From: Tetragonia tetragonoides
Taxonomy: Eukaryota > Streptophyta > Magnoliopsida > Caryophyllales > Aizoaceae
Direction of reading: 5' to 3'
DNA length: 64,000 nucleotides
Assembly: GCA_038025085.1 (NCBI GenBank)
Contig: CM076154.1
Span: 31,488,501-31,552,500, forward strand
Under the pieces are notes generated by a model that saw only the letters and a list, made by a program, of their open reading frames with translations, made no database searches and had not been told where the DNA came from. Made by a program: the position numbers and the translations under genes. Shown here in pieces: positions 1 through 11,468 of the stretch (position 1 is its first letter; the number at the start of each line of letters is the position of its first letter).

Positions 1-2182
1 GATATCAGCTTTGTCTATCTCCGGCTCACGAGTTTCTGCATCCTCCCCATCTTCAGTCTCTGCCTCTTCTTTTTCAACATTTTGTTGTTCACTATCGTTT
101 TCATGCTTGTCAACTTCCATGCTCTGCGTCTTCTCTGGCTTTCCACTCGCTTCTTGATTTTCAGATTGATTGCTGACTATATCACCAGATTTCTGCTTCC
201 TGTCTTCTGCACTGTTAACTTTTGGTTTTACACCACCAGAAGTATTCATTTCTGGTTTGGCATTCTCCTTGTTATCTTGCCCTCGCTTATCTTCAGAAAC
301 CATTTCGGCTGTCTGCCCTTGCCCTTCGTAAGCCTTCTTTGATTCCTCTTTCCTAGCTTGGGTATCACTTCCTGTCTCTCGAGTATGGTTTGGTTTATCA
401 GATTGTGCTAACACTAACTGTTCTTCTACTGCGACCTCTCTTTTGGTTTCAGTTCCTGTTGCCTCATTTGGGAACTGGTTGTTTAGAGCTTCTGCTCCAT
501 TAGTCAGAGAGTATAGGCTGTGTCCCATTCTCCTGTTTCTCACAACATCTCTCCACCTCTTTCCCCTGGAGTGTCTCCTTCTCACTCGAGAACCTAAACC
601 ATGCTCTAAATCAGACCCATCTGACTTCTCCAACTTTTGTCCACCATCATGGAAGCTCGAGTATGCTTGTCCTTGTTCATGAGTCTTGCCAGACCCATCG
701 ACTGATTGCTTGCTGTCATGGCCTGTGCTAGTCTCATTTTTCGCAGTATCTGTGACATTCGACCCTTGATTACTTTGAGAATCTGTCATCTTGTTCTCTG
801 AGTTTTCATCTGTTTTTATCAAAGTGGCTCCATTCTCAACTTTCCCTTTCGTCGGATCCTCTTGTTTAATTGTTGTTAACTCTGTTTCTGCACCTGCAGT
901 ACCACCTTCCTCGTCATTCAGCTTGTCCGATTTTTTCTCTTTCTGAGTAGTACTCTCATCTCGGCTTCCATGTTCTTCCCTTGTCGAGTTACCAGTATGA
1001 TCGCTGTTTTGGTGCAATACGGTGTCAGTTTCTCTGACCTGTTGTGTGCCAAAACCCGCTGCGTTCACATTAACTGCCTTTTCTAGTAGGAGCTTTAATT
1101 CCTCAATTTCACCTTCTTGCATCTTGATTGTTTCCTTAAGAGAAGCAACCTGAGAGAGCACTTCACTGCTTGAGTTCATCCCTTGGTCTCCTGTTAGCAT
1201 CTTGATCTCGTTCTTTTTCTCCTCGAGCGCAGATTCTATCACCTTCCTCTCATCTCTCAGAGATTGAACTGTGGATTCCATCTCTAAAAGCTGCCTATCT
1301 AGCTCTAACTTTTGTGATCTCAGAGAATATAATTTCGATTTCATCTCTTCAATTTTCCTCTTCGCTTCTTTGTTGAACTCTTTCTCTCTCTGCAGACAAT
1401 GCAACCAGCACAGGAATGAAAACTTAAAGCATAAATAATGAACAACCACCCAGTAAGTATCCCGCCTAGGGCCGGGTCTGGGGAGGTCCAGACATATGCA
1501 GCTTTACCATTAACTAGTCGCATAGCAGAGAGGCTGTTTCCAAAAGCATAAAGAACGAACATTTCCATTTTTTATTTGCCCTAAAAAAGGCCACAAGAGT
1601 GATATTGCTGTCCATGTTAGCTGTCATGTATGTTAGATTCAGCATTCAGGCAAATTCTAGTATCAACTTTTGATTGTGAATCACTTTCTGGGAACCAAAT
1701 TGCCATTTTCAGTTCTGTATCTTTTTGGTCTGTGGTTACTTTTGTATTCTTGATGAATGATGCAGATCAGAGTGACATAACTTTCCATGCAAAATTGTTC
1801 TGTAACACAAATATGACGAAGTCTAATCTAACATCACACAAAATTAATACAGAAAATTATGCATAATCCCTTTTGACCTTTTAAGTTTTGGCCTAAAAAG
1901 GGTTTTTAATGAACTGCATTAATGTTTGAAGATCACTACTGTCAGAGAGGGAGAGAGAGAGAGAGAGAGAGAGAAAGAGACCTGAAAAAGCAGGTGAAGA
2001 GTGAGAAGCTCATGATCTTTTTCTTTAACAAGTACAGTGAAAATCCGTTTCTCTCTAAGCTTATGAAGCACCATGACACCCAAAATTGCAGCACCAAAAG
2101 CCAAAAGCAGCATTAAAGCATATGGTTTCCCTCTTTGGCTGTGACCATGAGCATTACTACTACCTTTGAAAGAATTTCCCAT
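1..2182 (-). CDS. Membrane-anchored coiled-coil protein, function unknown (3' end outside window)
   Basis: Two exons are visible: 2182-1982 (67 codons, phase 0) and 1389-1, which stays open to the window edge. The donor is CAG|GT at 1982/1981 and the acceptor TGCAG|A at 1390/1389; the reading frame joins without a shift. The start at 2182 gives a short Ser/Gly/His-rich N-terminus, then one hydrophobic segment (about residues 20-40, ALMLLLAFGAAILGVMVL) followed by basic residues KLREKR. Exon 2 opens with about 95 residues of heptad-like coiled coil rich in E, K, L and R, then a long Glu/Lys/Ser/Thr-rich, probably disordered tail with a basic patch (RVRRRHSRGKRWR). This suggests a single-pass membrane protein with a coiled-coil domain, but I do not recognise a named family. 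A GA/CT microsatellite sits just inside the intron. Confidence 0.8.
1951..1974. repeat. (GA)12 microsatellite in the intron of the coiled-coil gene
   Basis: Twelve GA units lie 6 bases inside the intron, next to the 5' splice site at 1981-1980 on the minus strand. On the transcript this is a CU-rich run directly after the donor. Confidence 0.9.
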
Positions 2183-2711
2183 TTTTCTCTCACTTTCTCT
2201 CTCCAGAAAATATGTTATGTGACACTCACAATCTCACACAGTACTGTTGATCTCTTCTTCACTTGTTGCTTATACATACAAAAAGGCCCTTCAAACTGCC
2301 TTTTTCTCTCTCCTTTTAGTGCTCTGTTTGGCATTGCATGATGTAGCGGAGGAATCAAGGGTTTGACATGACATGAGAGCATGGGATTTGTGCCTTTTTT
2401 TTGTTTTTCTTTAAGTTGTTTTGTTTTTGTTTCCCAAACACTTAAACTCATCAGAAACGAGACGTATCTGCTAGTGATCATAAATACGTTTGGTCATGCA
2501 AAATCTGGCGAAGACTTCGGACATTTGGTTTGTGCTTGGAAGCGTTACGGTCTGTGCGCCAATGCATGTCACTCCACTTGGATATTGACACGGCAAACCT
2601 TTTGGCTTTACCAACATTTTGCCCTCCCTACTTTTTCTTTACCTCCCTAGTTTACTTTTGTTGTTGTCCTTTAACGGTCTTTCATATTTTTTCTTTCCTC
2701 AGGCACGTGTG
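2183..2711. other. 5' flank of the coiled-coil gene
   Basis: This holds the 5' leader and probable promoter of the minus-strand gene that starts at 2182. The leader is CT-rich on the transcript strand, as plant leaders often are. I see no coding sequence and no clear TATA box that I would commit to. Confidence 0.4.
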
Positions 2712-2945
2712 GGTGAATGGCGATAAATATACACTTCGGTTACGTTCAGTTTGAACTCTCGTGTTCAATAATAAACTAATAAATATATCAGACTAACTGA
2801 ATAATCAATGTAAGCATAGGTTCCGTCAACGTAACACTATTAAGAGTCAACAAGTATAATTATTAAAAGTCGGCAATATTTATTTTACCAAACTATTTAG
2901 AAGTAAAGTTGGAATCACTTAACCACTAGCCTTAATGGTTTAATA
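2712..2945 (-). mobile_element. Degenerate tRNA-type SINE
   Basis: This stretch matches, in order and orientation, the better preserved SINE at 59111-59383: the blocks 'gtgaatggcga', 'cgtgttcaa', 'atatcagactaactgaa', 'gtcaacgtaacac' and 'aaccactag'. Read on the minus strand the A-box region is near 2940. The copy is old: no poly(T) tract or target-site duplication is recognisable and the B-box region is eroded. Confidence 0.55.
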
Positions 2946-3032
2946 GTTTCTCATAAACCAACTTGAACGAAGAGAAATTGTTGTAAATACATGTCGGTTA
3001 TGGCATAAGTTCAAGTCTTGGAAGACATATGC

Positions 3033-3075
3033 AACTACTAGTTCTTTTTTTTTTTGAGGGGTGAAACTACTAGTT
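3033..3075. mobile_element. Tail-only retroposition scar
   Basis: The 11-base sequence AACTACTAGTT occurs at 3033-3043 and again at 3065-3075. Between the two lie only 21 bases, mostly a T-run followed by GAGGGGTGA. A target duplication around a poly(A)/poly(T) tail is what an extremely 5'-truncated LINE or SINE insertion leaves. Confidence 0.5.
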
Positions 3076-3165
3076 TTTAATTGGTGGGTTCGCTAGCGAT
3101 ACTTTTTGGAAAATGTTTTGTTGATTTAACCCACTGGATTATTGTGTTTGTATCTCTCCTATTTA

Positions 3166-3734
3166 GGTTCTGTTTAGTTGGGTGGAAAACTGTTTTCAAC
3201 TGAAAAGTATTTTCAGCTGAAAATCATTTTCAGTGTAAAATGTATTTCCGTTAACATTTTCCTTTGTTTGGTTACAACGGAAAACATTTTTCCAGAGAAA
3301 ACTTTTTTTATAAAAAATAAAATCTACTAACATAGTTGCGTCGATCTCGAAAAGTTAGGTGGATTCAAAAAAAATCACCTCAAACGCATATCGTAGTCAA
3401 AAATTATACTTATTTGAAGAAAAAAATAATATTGAGAAAGTGACCCGAAAGTTCGGCCCGAGACCCAATCAAGTCGGGTGCGAGTTTGTTTTTATGACCC
3501 GATGTCCCGACAACCAAACCCAATGGTCAAGTCCACTATTAGTGCTCCGGGGACATAGTGTCCCACAAACGGAAAACCGTTTTCCCTTCATTTTGAAGGG
3601 AAAACATTTACACCTATATAGGTGAAAATGTTTTTCTCCCTGAAAACTATTTTCCTTCTCATTGTAAACCAAACAACGGAAAATGGGAAAACTGTTTTCC
3701 AGGAAAACTGTTTTCACCCCAACCAAACGGAGCC
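3166..3734. mobile_element. Tourist-like MITE, family A, copy 1
   Basis: The ends are inverted repeats: GGTTCTGTTTAGTTGGG on the left and, reversed, GGCTCCGTTTGGTTGGGG on the right. A TTA duplication flanks it (3163-3165 and 3735-3737), the signature of PIF/Harbinger-type MITEs. Subterminal sequence is rich in GGAAAA/TTTTCC inverted blocks. Internal sequence (for example CCTCAAACGCATATCG near 3377) recurs in the second copy at 12502-13000. No transposase is encoded. Confidence 0.8.
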
Positions 3735-3737
3735 TTA

Positions 3738-5595
3738 ATTACTACTTTTTGAAAATAAAGGAGAGAGATGGTGAGAATAGAGAAAAGAGATAGACACAAT
3801 GAATGTGTGGATTATCCACCCACTGGTTCACCATATTATTTTTCTTTTTCGGGAGGAGAGTTCACTTGCAATGTACTCGTATATCCTTATGATTTTGTGA
3901 AGTCAACTTTATTGCCTTTTCAAGTTTGGCGTAGATTGTGGCTGAAGATTGTGAAGGTCAACTTTTTTTTCTTGGGGTTCCCAACTTCCCATAATCCCAT
4001 GGCGCGTAGTTTGAAGCTTGAGCTTCAAGGTAGGGAGATGTTTTTGGTCTTGTCAATTGGGCAAGAAATATCCTTGAATTGCAAGTTAAAGTCTTAAAGA
4101 TAAAGCAGATAACTCTTCTTGGCCATTCCTGTAGTCTAAATGTTGCTTAGCTTGCTTTAGAAATTAAAATTCAGCTTAGCCCCCCCATTTTACAAGCAAT
4201 AAATGATACGAACTCGAAAAGAACATGAAACATAATCTACCCGAAATTCGGATAGATCCAACTAATAATAAAATAATATCCAAAATAATTGTAAAAACAT
4301 TAATTAAACACATATAATTATTGTTCTTGAATATTTTTAAATTAACTTGAAACTTTCATATTATTATGAAAAATTTGTCAAATACCCTTTTAAATTTACC
4401 AAAATTTGTTAAATCCCCCTAATAATCATAGTACATTCGATTTTGTCTAATACCCCTTTATATATAAACTAAAAAAAAGTTTAGTTAATACCCCTTATTG
4501 GCCAAATATGACTGATATGCCCTTGTGTGGGTCTCATGTAAGTGTTTAACTGCACTTATTTCATCCGCACCTCCTAATTACTCAATTTGAGAGTTGGTTA
4601 GCTGCACTCAAATTGGGCAAAGTAAATATGACCATATTCTCTATATAAAAAGAGAGTGCATTCAAACATACACATAATACTCTCGTGAGTCGTGAGGCAA
4701 TATTGCTCCCGTCATATTTAGGCAAAAATATCGAAAAAGACAACAAGGGGAGATTAACAAGACACAATCAAATATATGAGGAATTTTGGGAAATTTCGGT
4801 AAGCTTATGAGGTTTTCGCCAAAATTTTCTTTTTATTTTTAATTTGATATGCTTTGAAACATGAATTGAAGTTGACTTGGTATGACATGATCAAAATCAA
4901 TGAACCCAAACCAGACTTAACTGAAATCCGAACTATCTACACGAGATTTGAACCATAACCTGCCACCGACACAAAATCTGATTCAATCTGACCTAAATAC
5001 TCTTGTAACCTAAAATACCAAACCCTTAATTGCTTGAAACTGAAATGATCCAATTCCAAAGTTGACTTCATTGCTCATTTGACAGGTCCACTTATGATCC
5101 TTTATATTTGTAAAAACTTCAAAATTAGTGCTTAGACTTGGGAATCGGAGATATTAGGTCACCTTTAAAAATATTGAGAACTCCATTTTTGACCATATTT
5201 GTATCTAGCTCAAAACTCTTGCACTCTCTTTGAGGTTGATGGACCATCCACCTAGGTGCAAGGAGTAGAGAAGACTAATTGGGGTTATGCCCAAAATTTT
5301 GGGTGTTTGGAGTTGTATCCATTTGGGTACAATTACCTCTCACAATACATTAAGTAATGTCAATAGAAGGTTCATAAATATCTTGGTCTCACGTGTATGT
5401 GAGATATATATGGTTACAACTCCTTATACCCATTATCGGTTGCCTAGGTTGGTTCACTGGAGTGTACAATTCAATCGTTGAAGTCCACCTAGCTCTGCAA
5501 ATCCGTAGTCTAGGCAATAAAAATAGACCCAACCAGCAACCCAATAACTATCACTATCGGGCCAACCCTTTTAAGGCGCAACCCGGTAATGTACT
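3738..5595. other. Intergenic, no recognised gene
   Basis: AT-rich DNA. An open frame at 3768-4097 (109 codons) has no recognisable domain and I do not call it a gene. Around 4370-4830, degenerate inverted repeats (AAATTTGTCAAATACCC and a reversed, diverged partner) may be an old MITE, but I could not set its ends. Confidence 0.4.
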
Positions 5596-6632
5596 TAAGA
5601 GCATTGTTATCCATGACCAATTTGTTGGTCATTGAGAAGAGAGAAAGTGCATGACCAAAGAATTTGGCAATTATCCATGACCAAAACGTGGGTCATGATG
5701 AGAGAGAGTGATGACCCAAAGTTGTTTTAGGCATTTTTTGCCCCCAAAACGACCCAAAACAATGCCTGATCATGACGGGACCCACCACGTAATTTGTTAC
5801 CATTGCAACTTTGCAACGACTATAAATAAATAAATAAAAATCCAAAAAATAAAATAAAAATACCAACGGCTATATTTTTTCGAGATCTATTAAATGAGAC
5901 CTATTTTAGTATAGTTTTGCACAATTTTAAAATGTGGTGGGGTAGAGTCAAAAGTAGGAGAGAGATGGTGATGACCAAAATATTTTGGTTCATGGATAAA
6001 CTTGTTTTTTTGGTGATGTTCATAGTGTTGGTCATGGTGAGGTGGAGGAAGGTAGAGCTGATCATGGACGGGACGGCCCGAAAAGCCCGACCCTCCCGAC
6101 CCGTAATTTGGGCGGGTATGGACAAGGTTTTTGGAAAAAAATTAAATGAGCGGACAAGGACAACACAAAATAGCCCGTGGGCGAGCCGGCCTGTTTAATA
6201 TTTTTTACTTAAAAAATTGTGAGGTTTTTTGTTTGTTTGTGTGTTGTTAAGACTTATTTTGTATGAGAAAATATCAAAATCATGATTATGTGGAGTAGTA
6301 CGCTTGATTTTGGAGTTGAGTTACATACTAATAATAAAATTATTTATCACAAACAAAGAAAAACTCTTAAAATTTAATTGGAAATTTTTTTTTTTTAAAT
6401 CCTGTTAGCCCATGGGCAAGCCCGGCCCGTTAATAGGACGGGCCATGGCAATAATTTTGAGCTCTGATGAGCGGATAAGGGCAACAAATTTTAGGCCCGT
6501 TGGACAATTTTTTTGTCAAAAATCCATCGGTGTTTAACCCAAGCCCGTAAATAATCAGCTCTAAAAAAGGGAGAAAGTAGAAGAGAGAAGTATGAAGGAT
6601 CAAAACAAGGGTCATGGATAACAATGCTCTTA
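5596..6632. mobile_element. MITE with TIR TAAGAGCATTGTTATCCATG, host of a nested element
   Basis: The left end TAAGAGCATTGTTATCCATG and the right end CATGGATAACAATGCTCTTA are perfect inverted repeats of each other. 'ATGACC'-type motifs recur just inside both ends. Without the nested element at 6053-6563 this MITE would be about 525 bp. No coding capacity is visible. Confidence 0.8.
6053..6563. mobile_element. hAT-type MITE nested in another MITE
   Basis: TIRs TAGAGCTGATCATGGACGGG (left) and TAGAGCTGATTATTTACGGG (right, reversed) enclose 511 bp. The interior carries GGCCCG/CGGGCC blocks, typical of the 'GGGTCGGG'-rich plant hAT MITEs also present at 38167 and 46784. I do not see a clean 8-bp target duplication. 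Confidence 0.7.
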
Positions 6633-6726
6633 GTCAATGTCCCAATTTTAAACCAGTTCCTCTTTTCCTCTTTAAGGCACTATTCTCTCATGCTCCTTAC
6701 CATCACTCTCTCTCCAAGTCTCTCTC

Positions 6727-7198
6727 ATGGACATAATCAACACTAACCTCAATCCCAAACCTCCCCACCAAAACCAATCAATCCAACAAATCTTTGACTC
6801 AACCATAACCTTAGAAAACTCCCACATCGAAGAAGGCTACACTGACGGTTACAAACAAGGCCTCTTATTGGGCCATCAAGACGGCTACAATGTGGGCCTG
6901 GAAAACGGGTTCAAATCGGGTGAGGAGCTCGGGTTCTACTGTGGGCTAGTCGAGATATGGGTCGCCACTATCCGGGTCCAACCCAATTGCTTCTCAACCC
7001 GAATCAAGAAAACCATCCAACAAATGAAGGAACTGGTTGGAAAATTACCCGTTTATGGACCCTCAAAATGAAAGCAAGGATGATATTGTTGATGGGGTTA
7101 GGTTGAAGTTTAGAGCTGTTTGTGCTACTTTGGGGTTTAAGCTTGAATATGATGGGTACCCGAATAAGAAGTCTAATTCCCATAAAGTTGATTTTTGA
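6727..7198 (+). CDS. LTO1: LTO1/ORAOV1-like Yae1-domain protein with one-base frameshift
   Basis: LTO1 proteins act with YAE1 as an adaptor that delivers Fe-S clusters to the ribosome-recycling protein ABCE1/Rli1 in the cytosol (known from yeast and human). The defining motif is clear at residues 36-73: a run of G-x3-G repeats (EEGYTDGYKQGLLLGHQDGY, continuing NVGLENGFKSGEELGFYCG). The start at 6727 follows a CT-rich leader. In the initial frame a stop comes at 7069-7071 after 114 codons. The +1 frame from about 7037 stays open to TGA at 7196-7198 and encodes a plausible family C-terminus containing VRLKFRAVCATLGFKLEYDG. The break lies in CTGGTTGGAAAA (7033-7044), where one extra base explains it. 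It is either a sequencing/assembly error or a recent inactivating indel. Confidence 0.8.
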
Positions 7199-7562
7199 AG
7201 TATTACTTGCTTTATTAAAGTGTAAACTTTTTTGGGTGCTTATTAAAGTATGATTTTGTCGATTATGTTATGATTATTATCATGCTCTTATTATTGTTAT
7301 TGTTCTTAAACTGGAATAATGGGTACCCAAAAAGTGTGAAACTGTGAATCTTATTAAGTTGTATTTGAGGTATAATTGCTTTTTTATGGTGTGAATTTTG
7401 ATGATATTGACCAAAAAATTAAATAAATGATAACCATGTTATTATTATTATGCTGTTTTTATGATTGTGATTATTACTGTTGTTGCTGTTGTTATTTCTG
7501 TTATGTTATTATAATGCTGTTAATAGAAGTTCTAAGAAGAGTAGTTTAGTGTTAGTGTCTTA

Positions 7563-7823
7563 GGCTCTGTTTGATTCACCTTAATTTTACTTAAATTCAG
7601 TTCAGTTCAATCCACTTCAGTTCAGTTTATATGTAACTTTATTACTCATATAACTTTTTATTCCGAAATAATTTCATGATGAAAATTATGTCATCGGAAA
7701 GATCTCAAAGCGTATTTTCAAATGAGTCTAATATTGACTATGTTTGGACGAATTTTAAATGGTTAACGGTCAAGTTCAAAAAATCGGTTCAGATCAGTTT
7801 TATCCATGTAAATCAAACGGAAC
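7563..7823. mobile_element. Tourist-like MITE, family B, copy 1
   Basis: The left end GGCTCTGTTTGATTCACC and the reversed right end GTTCCGTTTGATTTACATGG form a TIR. The interior contains TTCAGTTCAG repeats and long blocks identical to the copy at 40259-40565 (for example ATGATGAAAATTATGTCAT). The flanking triplets TTA/TTT are an imperfect duplication. Confidence 0.8.
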
Positions 7824-9097
7824 TTTAGTGACAAGCTGCGAGCTTATTTCTGATGTTGTTTCTAAATTCTAATTATACTGATTGTGCTATGTGCCAAAGA
7901 AGGAGATTTGGTTAAAGGGACAGGGGTAAAGATTGAGCCAGATGAGTGAGGGAAAGGAGGAGGATTTTGCTAAACTGTACCGGTTTTTAATGAATGCATT
8001 TCTGTCTGATTATATTACATCTAATAACACATTGCTTCCCTAGTGTGGATGGAATGTTGTGAAGAACAAGTTTAGCTTGGTTGGGAGTTCAGAGATGAAG
8101 GTTGATGTTTTATTTTGGTCATATTGATGCAAATTCTTGAGGTGACAGGTAATTAACATGTCTTGATGAACCTCTATGAGGATTTGGATTTGGATTTTGA
8201 TAGTTTTGCTCCTAGGTATTTCAAAAGGCCCATCATTTTCCCATGTAAGGGAGTGATTGTATTACTTATACAATCTTATTCTTTTTGCTTTGACTTGAGT
8301 TATATAGTCCATTATATGCTAAGTATGCTGTTTCAAGCAACGTGAGGGTCATTGTAATCTTATTAAAGTAACTTTTGTTTCGGGAAAAACTTGCATATAC
8401 TTTGAGTTTAAGGTACAAGATATATGTTGGGGCTTAAAAGGTCAATAGGTAAAAAATAAAAAGCAGTGCAAAGAAATCTCAAGCCCCCTCACCTGTGGAA
8501 ATTAGAGCATAAAGAGGTTGGATGGAGGTGTTTTGATGATAAGGTGGAAGGATTAGAAATTTAGACTGACACATCATTGCAGACGTGTGTTTAATTGGGG
8601 TTAGTAAATGGTGATAGTGTTGACATGACATGGTATTAGAAAAGTATTTTATTATTAATATTATTATTTTCTTTGTGTGTAGCAATTTTGAGGTGTCCTG
8701 CAGAGGCTGGTTTTGTTTAATCTGCTATAGAGGCTATTCCAACTCGGAGTACAGGAAATAATGCACAATTTAATTATGCAGACATGTGCAATAAATAAGT
8801 AAGAAATTGCTTTCATATTCTTAAAACAAATCTCTGATTTGTGTGCTTTTGTCTACTTCATAAGCTGGTATGAAAGAATAATCTTCTGCTTTTTAGTTTC
8901 CTGGGTTTCTTGTGTCCTGAGAAGTTACTGTAGAAGTTTGCTTTGGCTATCTGGCGTTGTTGTGGGCTAGAGCTTCCGTGACATTTAGGGACTATTCAAT
9001 GTTGGTAATACAAATATATTTTGGAAGTCATTGTTTAAGTTTAAGCTTGTGTTTTTTTTTTCTTTCTCTTTCTTGTTTTGGGTGTATGAAATGCTAG
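7824..9097. other. Intergenic, 3' flank of the LTO1-like gene
   Basis: AT-rich, with short open frames only. I see no conserved domain, RNA gene or bounded repeat here. Confidence 0.4.
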
Positions 9098-9590
9098 TGT
9101 CCCACATTGAAAAACCAAAAGAAGTTTTGAAGGGTTTATAATTAAAGGCCTTCCTTTATTTGTTTGAAGAACTACCCCCTATGGATTGGGCTAGAGCTGG
9201 GCTTCCCCACGCGTGCGTCGCCGTCCGGCTCGGTTCGCACGTGCGTCGCGGTGTGGTGTGGCCCATCTTTTTGGGCGAAGTTTATTCGAGAGTCCAGTTT
9301 TTATGAGACTCTTCGTTTGACGAAGTCCAATCCACGTTTATTATTTTCGTTTGAACGCTTCAAACCTGTTTGCAATTTTCCCTGATTTATCTCCTCCATT
9401 ATCTCCCTTCTTGTTAATAAATATCGTTCTTTTCAGTAGTTTTGATATACACAGAAAGCTTCTTCTCTCCCAAAAAATTTCCTCTCTGGTTCTGAGCATA
9501 TTTTCGAGTTCCATCTTCTGTAAACCGAGTGCACTATTTACAGAGGTGCTGTGTAACCTTGGGGAGCGACGTCTATACTGATTTGCTAGA
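9098..9590 (+). mobile_element. Possible LTR remnant
   Basis: The sequence begins TGTCCCACATTG, a common start of plant Copia LTRs, and continues with a GC-rich block (GCGTGCGTCGCCGTCC) unlike its surroundings. I find no second LTR, primer-binding site or target duplication, so this is a tentative call. Confidence 0.3.
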
Positions 9591-10130
9591 TTCTTTTTAA
9601 ATAGTATTTTTAAAATATCATCTTATTATAAGTTCTATAATAATTATGAAATCATAAATATTCATGGTCAAAGTAGGGTCTTGGAGACCATAAAAAGTCC
9701 AATGTAAAGATAAACTTTGGACAGAGGGAGTATGTCCTAAAATTTTGATAACCAGCGCGGTAGATTTGATGGAGCAAACCAGAACATTTCATCAAATAAT
9801 CCCGGATAAGTGAACCAATATTGAATACTTCATTTGTTTTGTTGAGCTGAATTGGGAAAATTCTGGGTGAATTTTGATCATTTTGAATTTTTGAGCATCT
9901 GTGAAAATATGCTTCGTAAATTTCGAATTATATTGAGCAGTCTACACATTTAGCATTGCCAATGATTGAACGTAAGAATTTATTTTCATTTTCTGGGGTT
10001 GCAAAATTTCACTCTTTTTTAAGGTTTTTCCTCATGGCATTCCATTATACAATAATTTTTGTGTGAGACCAACTCACATAAATAATTTTTTATGTTCAAT
10101 ATAGCATGTTTTAAATCCTATAAGGTAAAG
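9591..10130. other. Intergenic with half of a Stowaway-like MITE
   Basis: Near 9700-9732 the sequence AAACTTTGGACAGAGGGAGTA resembles the right terminus of a Stowaway MITE. The matching left terminus is missing. Nothing else is recognised. Confidence 0.35.
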
Positions 10131-10135
10131 GTATT

Positions 10136-10172
10136 TGTTACGAGATCTGCGAGATTTCAGGCGTGACTTATG
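10136..10172 (+). repeat. Truncated copy of the LTR 5' terminus
   Basis: These 37 bases equal the start of the LTR at 11469 and the reversed start at 10970. They end exactly where the minus-strand gag sequence begins. Confidence 0.9.
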
Positions 10173-10694
10173 TTCAAGGTCTGCGGTACACTTTGTACAG
10201 CAAGAACAAGCAATCAAGGGTTCATGGTTATGCAATTCCTCCCATAGAGCCGTGAGTTTTCCGTAGTAAGAAGCAACTGACATGGATTTGGTTTGCTTAC
10301 AGTCAGAGATGGCCGCCTTTAATTGCTGTATGCGTGGTCCATTCATAAGAGCAAATCGCTCCTTAAGTGCCTCCCATAGACGCATGACGTCTTTATATTT
10401 GGACAATGTACTTTTCACTTCTGCTGTGATGGTATTCATAATCCAAGATATCAACATGGCTTGAATTGTATTCCAGTCATCTTGTGTGCAAGGAGGTGTT
10501 GGAGATACAATCGTACCATCTAAAAATCCGAACTTTCTTCGAGCTTGAAGGGCGGTTTCAATTTCACCAGCCCAATCATCATAATTTTCGCCATTAAATC
10601 TGGCTGCAGTAACAAAATCACCAGATCGATCTTGAGGACCTAGGAAATAAGGGGATTTTGAGTCAATTTTTGGTGGTGGATCTTCCACAGCCAT
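10173..10694 (-). pseudogene. Copia gag fragment
   Basis: Starting at ATG 10694, the frame encodes an N-terminal plant Copia gag: residues about 30-75 contain RFNGENYDDWAGEIETALQA and the region around residues 100-155 contains LWEALKERF and YYGKLTALWEEL, hallmarks of the UBN2/retrotran_gag family. A Cys-rich stretch (ACSCCTKCTADLE) follows, and coding then runs into LTR sequence at 10172. Gag normally forms the virus-like particle; this copy lacks its C-terminal part. Confidence 0.85.
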
Positions 10695-10762
10695 TGTTTA
10701 GGGTTTAAGGTTTTTGTGTTTTTGTTTAGGGTTTGTTTAGGGTTTGTTTAAGGATCTTTCAT

Positions 10763-10774
10763 GCTCTGATACCA
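10763..10774 (-). other. Primer-binding site for initiator tRNA-Met
   Basis: On the minus strand TGGTATCAGAGC follows the end of the LTR with no gap. This is the standard Copia primer-binding site and confirms the orientation of the inverted 5' part. Confidence 0.85.
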
Positions 10775-10970
10775 TGACAAGATTGAGGCAGAAAAGTTGA
10801 TTTCTGTATTGATTATCACGGAATATATATACAGCCCTAGGTTAACTATACATATCTTTTAATATATGGAAACAATCCTAAACGAAATCAAACTCTATGA
10901 TAACTTGCCATAAATAGGTGGAACTGAACTTTCCATAAGTCACGCCTGAAATCTCGCAGATCTCGTAACA
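10775..10970 (-). repeat. Inverted LTR of the Copia element (196 bp)
   Basis: Read on the minus strand it starts TGTTACGAGATCTGCGAG and ends CTTGTCA. It matches the 3' LTR (11469-11646) except for an extra 17 bases and a few substitutions. Its outer end abuts the RNase H coding sequence at 10971. Confidence 0.9.
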
Positions 10971-11461
10971 GTGACTTATCTTTAAATGGATGGTGTGATT
11001 CGGATTGGGCTGCCTACCCCCTCACACGGCGATCCTTAACGGGTTGGCTGGTATTCCTTGGTCAATCACCTATCTCATGGAAAACAAAGAAGCAAACTAC
11101 TGTCTCAAAGTCTTCCGCTGAAGCAGAATATCGCTCCATGGCTGCCATCACATGTGAGCTCAAGTGGTTGAAAGGTTTGTTATTAAGCTTGGGTGTTCAT
11201 CATCCCAAAGCTATACCATTGTTTTGTGATAGTCAATCGATTTTACATATTGCCCGCAATCCTGTTTATCATGAACGCACGAAGCATATTGAAGTTGATT
11301 GTCACTTTGTTCGTGATGCTATTACCGAAGGACTGATTGCCCCTTCGTATGTCCCTACGACAGTGCAATTGGCTGATTTATTTACAAAAGCTCTAGGCAG
11401 GAAGCAGTTTGATCTATTACTCAGCAAGTTGGGCATCGTGAACCTCCATGCTCCAACTTGA
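10971..11461 (+). pseudogene. Copia RNase H fragment (C-terminal end of pol)
   Basis: The frame is open from the junction to TGA 11459-11461. It contains Copia RNase H features: GWCDSDWA near the start, RRSLTGWLVFLG, SWKTKKQ, SSAEAEYRSMA, CDSQS, ERTKHIEVDCHFVRD and LADLFTKALG. There is no start codon or upstream reverse transcriptase, so it is not translatable on its own. Confidence 0.9.
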
Positions 11462-11468
11462 GGAGGGG

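Noticed and set aside
3768..4097. 109-codon open frame as a gene
   Set aside because: No recognisable domain, no splice or promoter context, and composition like the surrounding AT-rich DNA.
8163..8345. Short open frame beginning MMNLYEDLDLDFDSF as an extra exon
   Set aside because: No splice sites joining it to the LTO1-like gene and no domain; isolated short frame.
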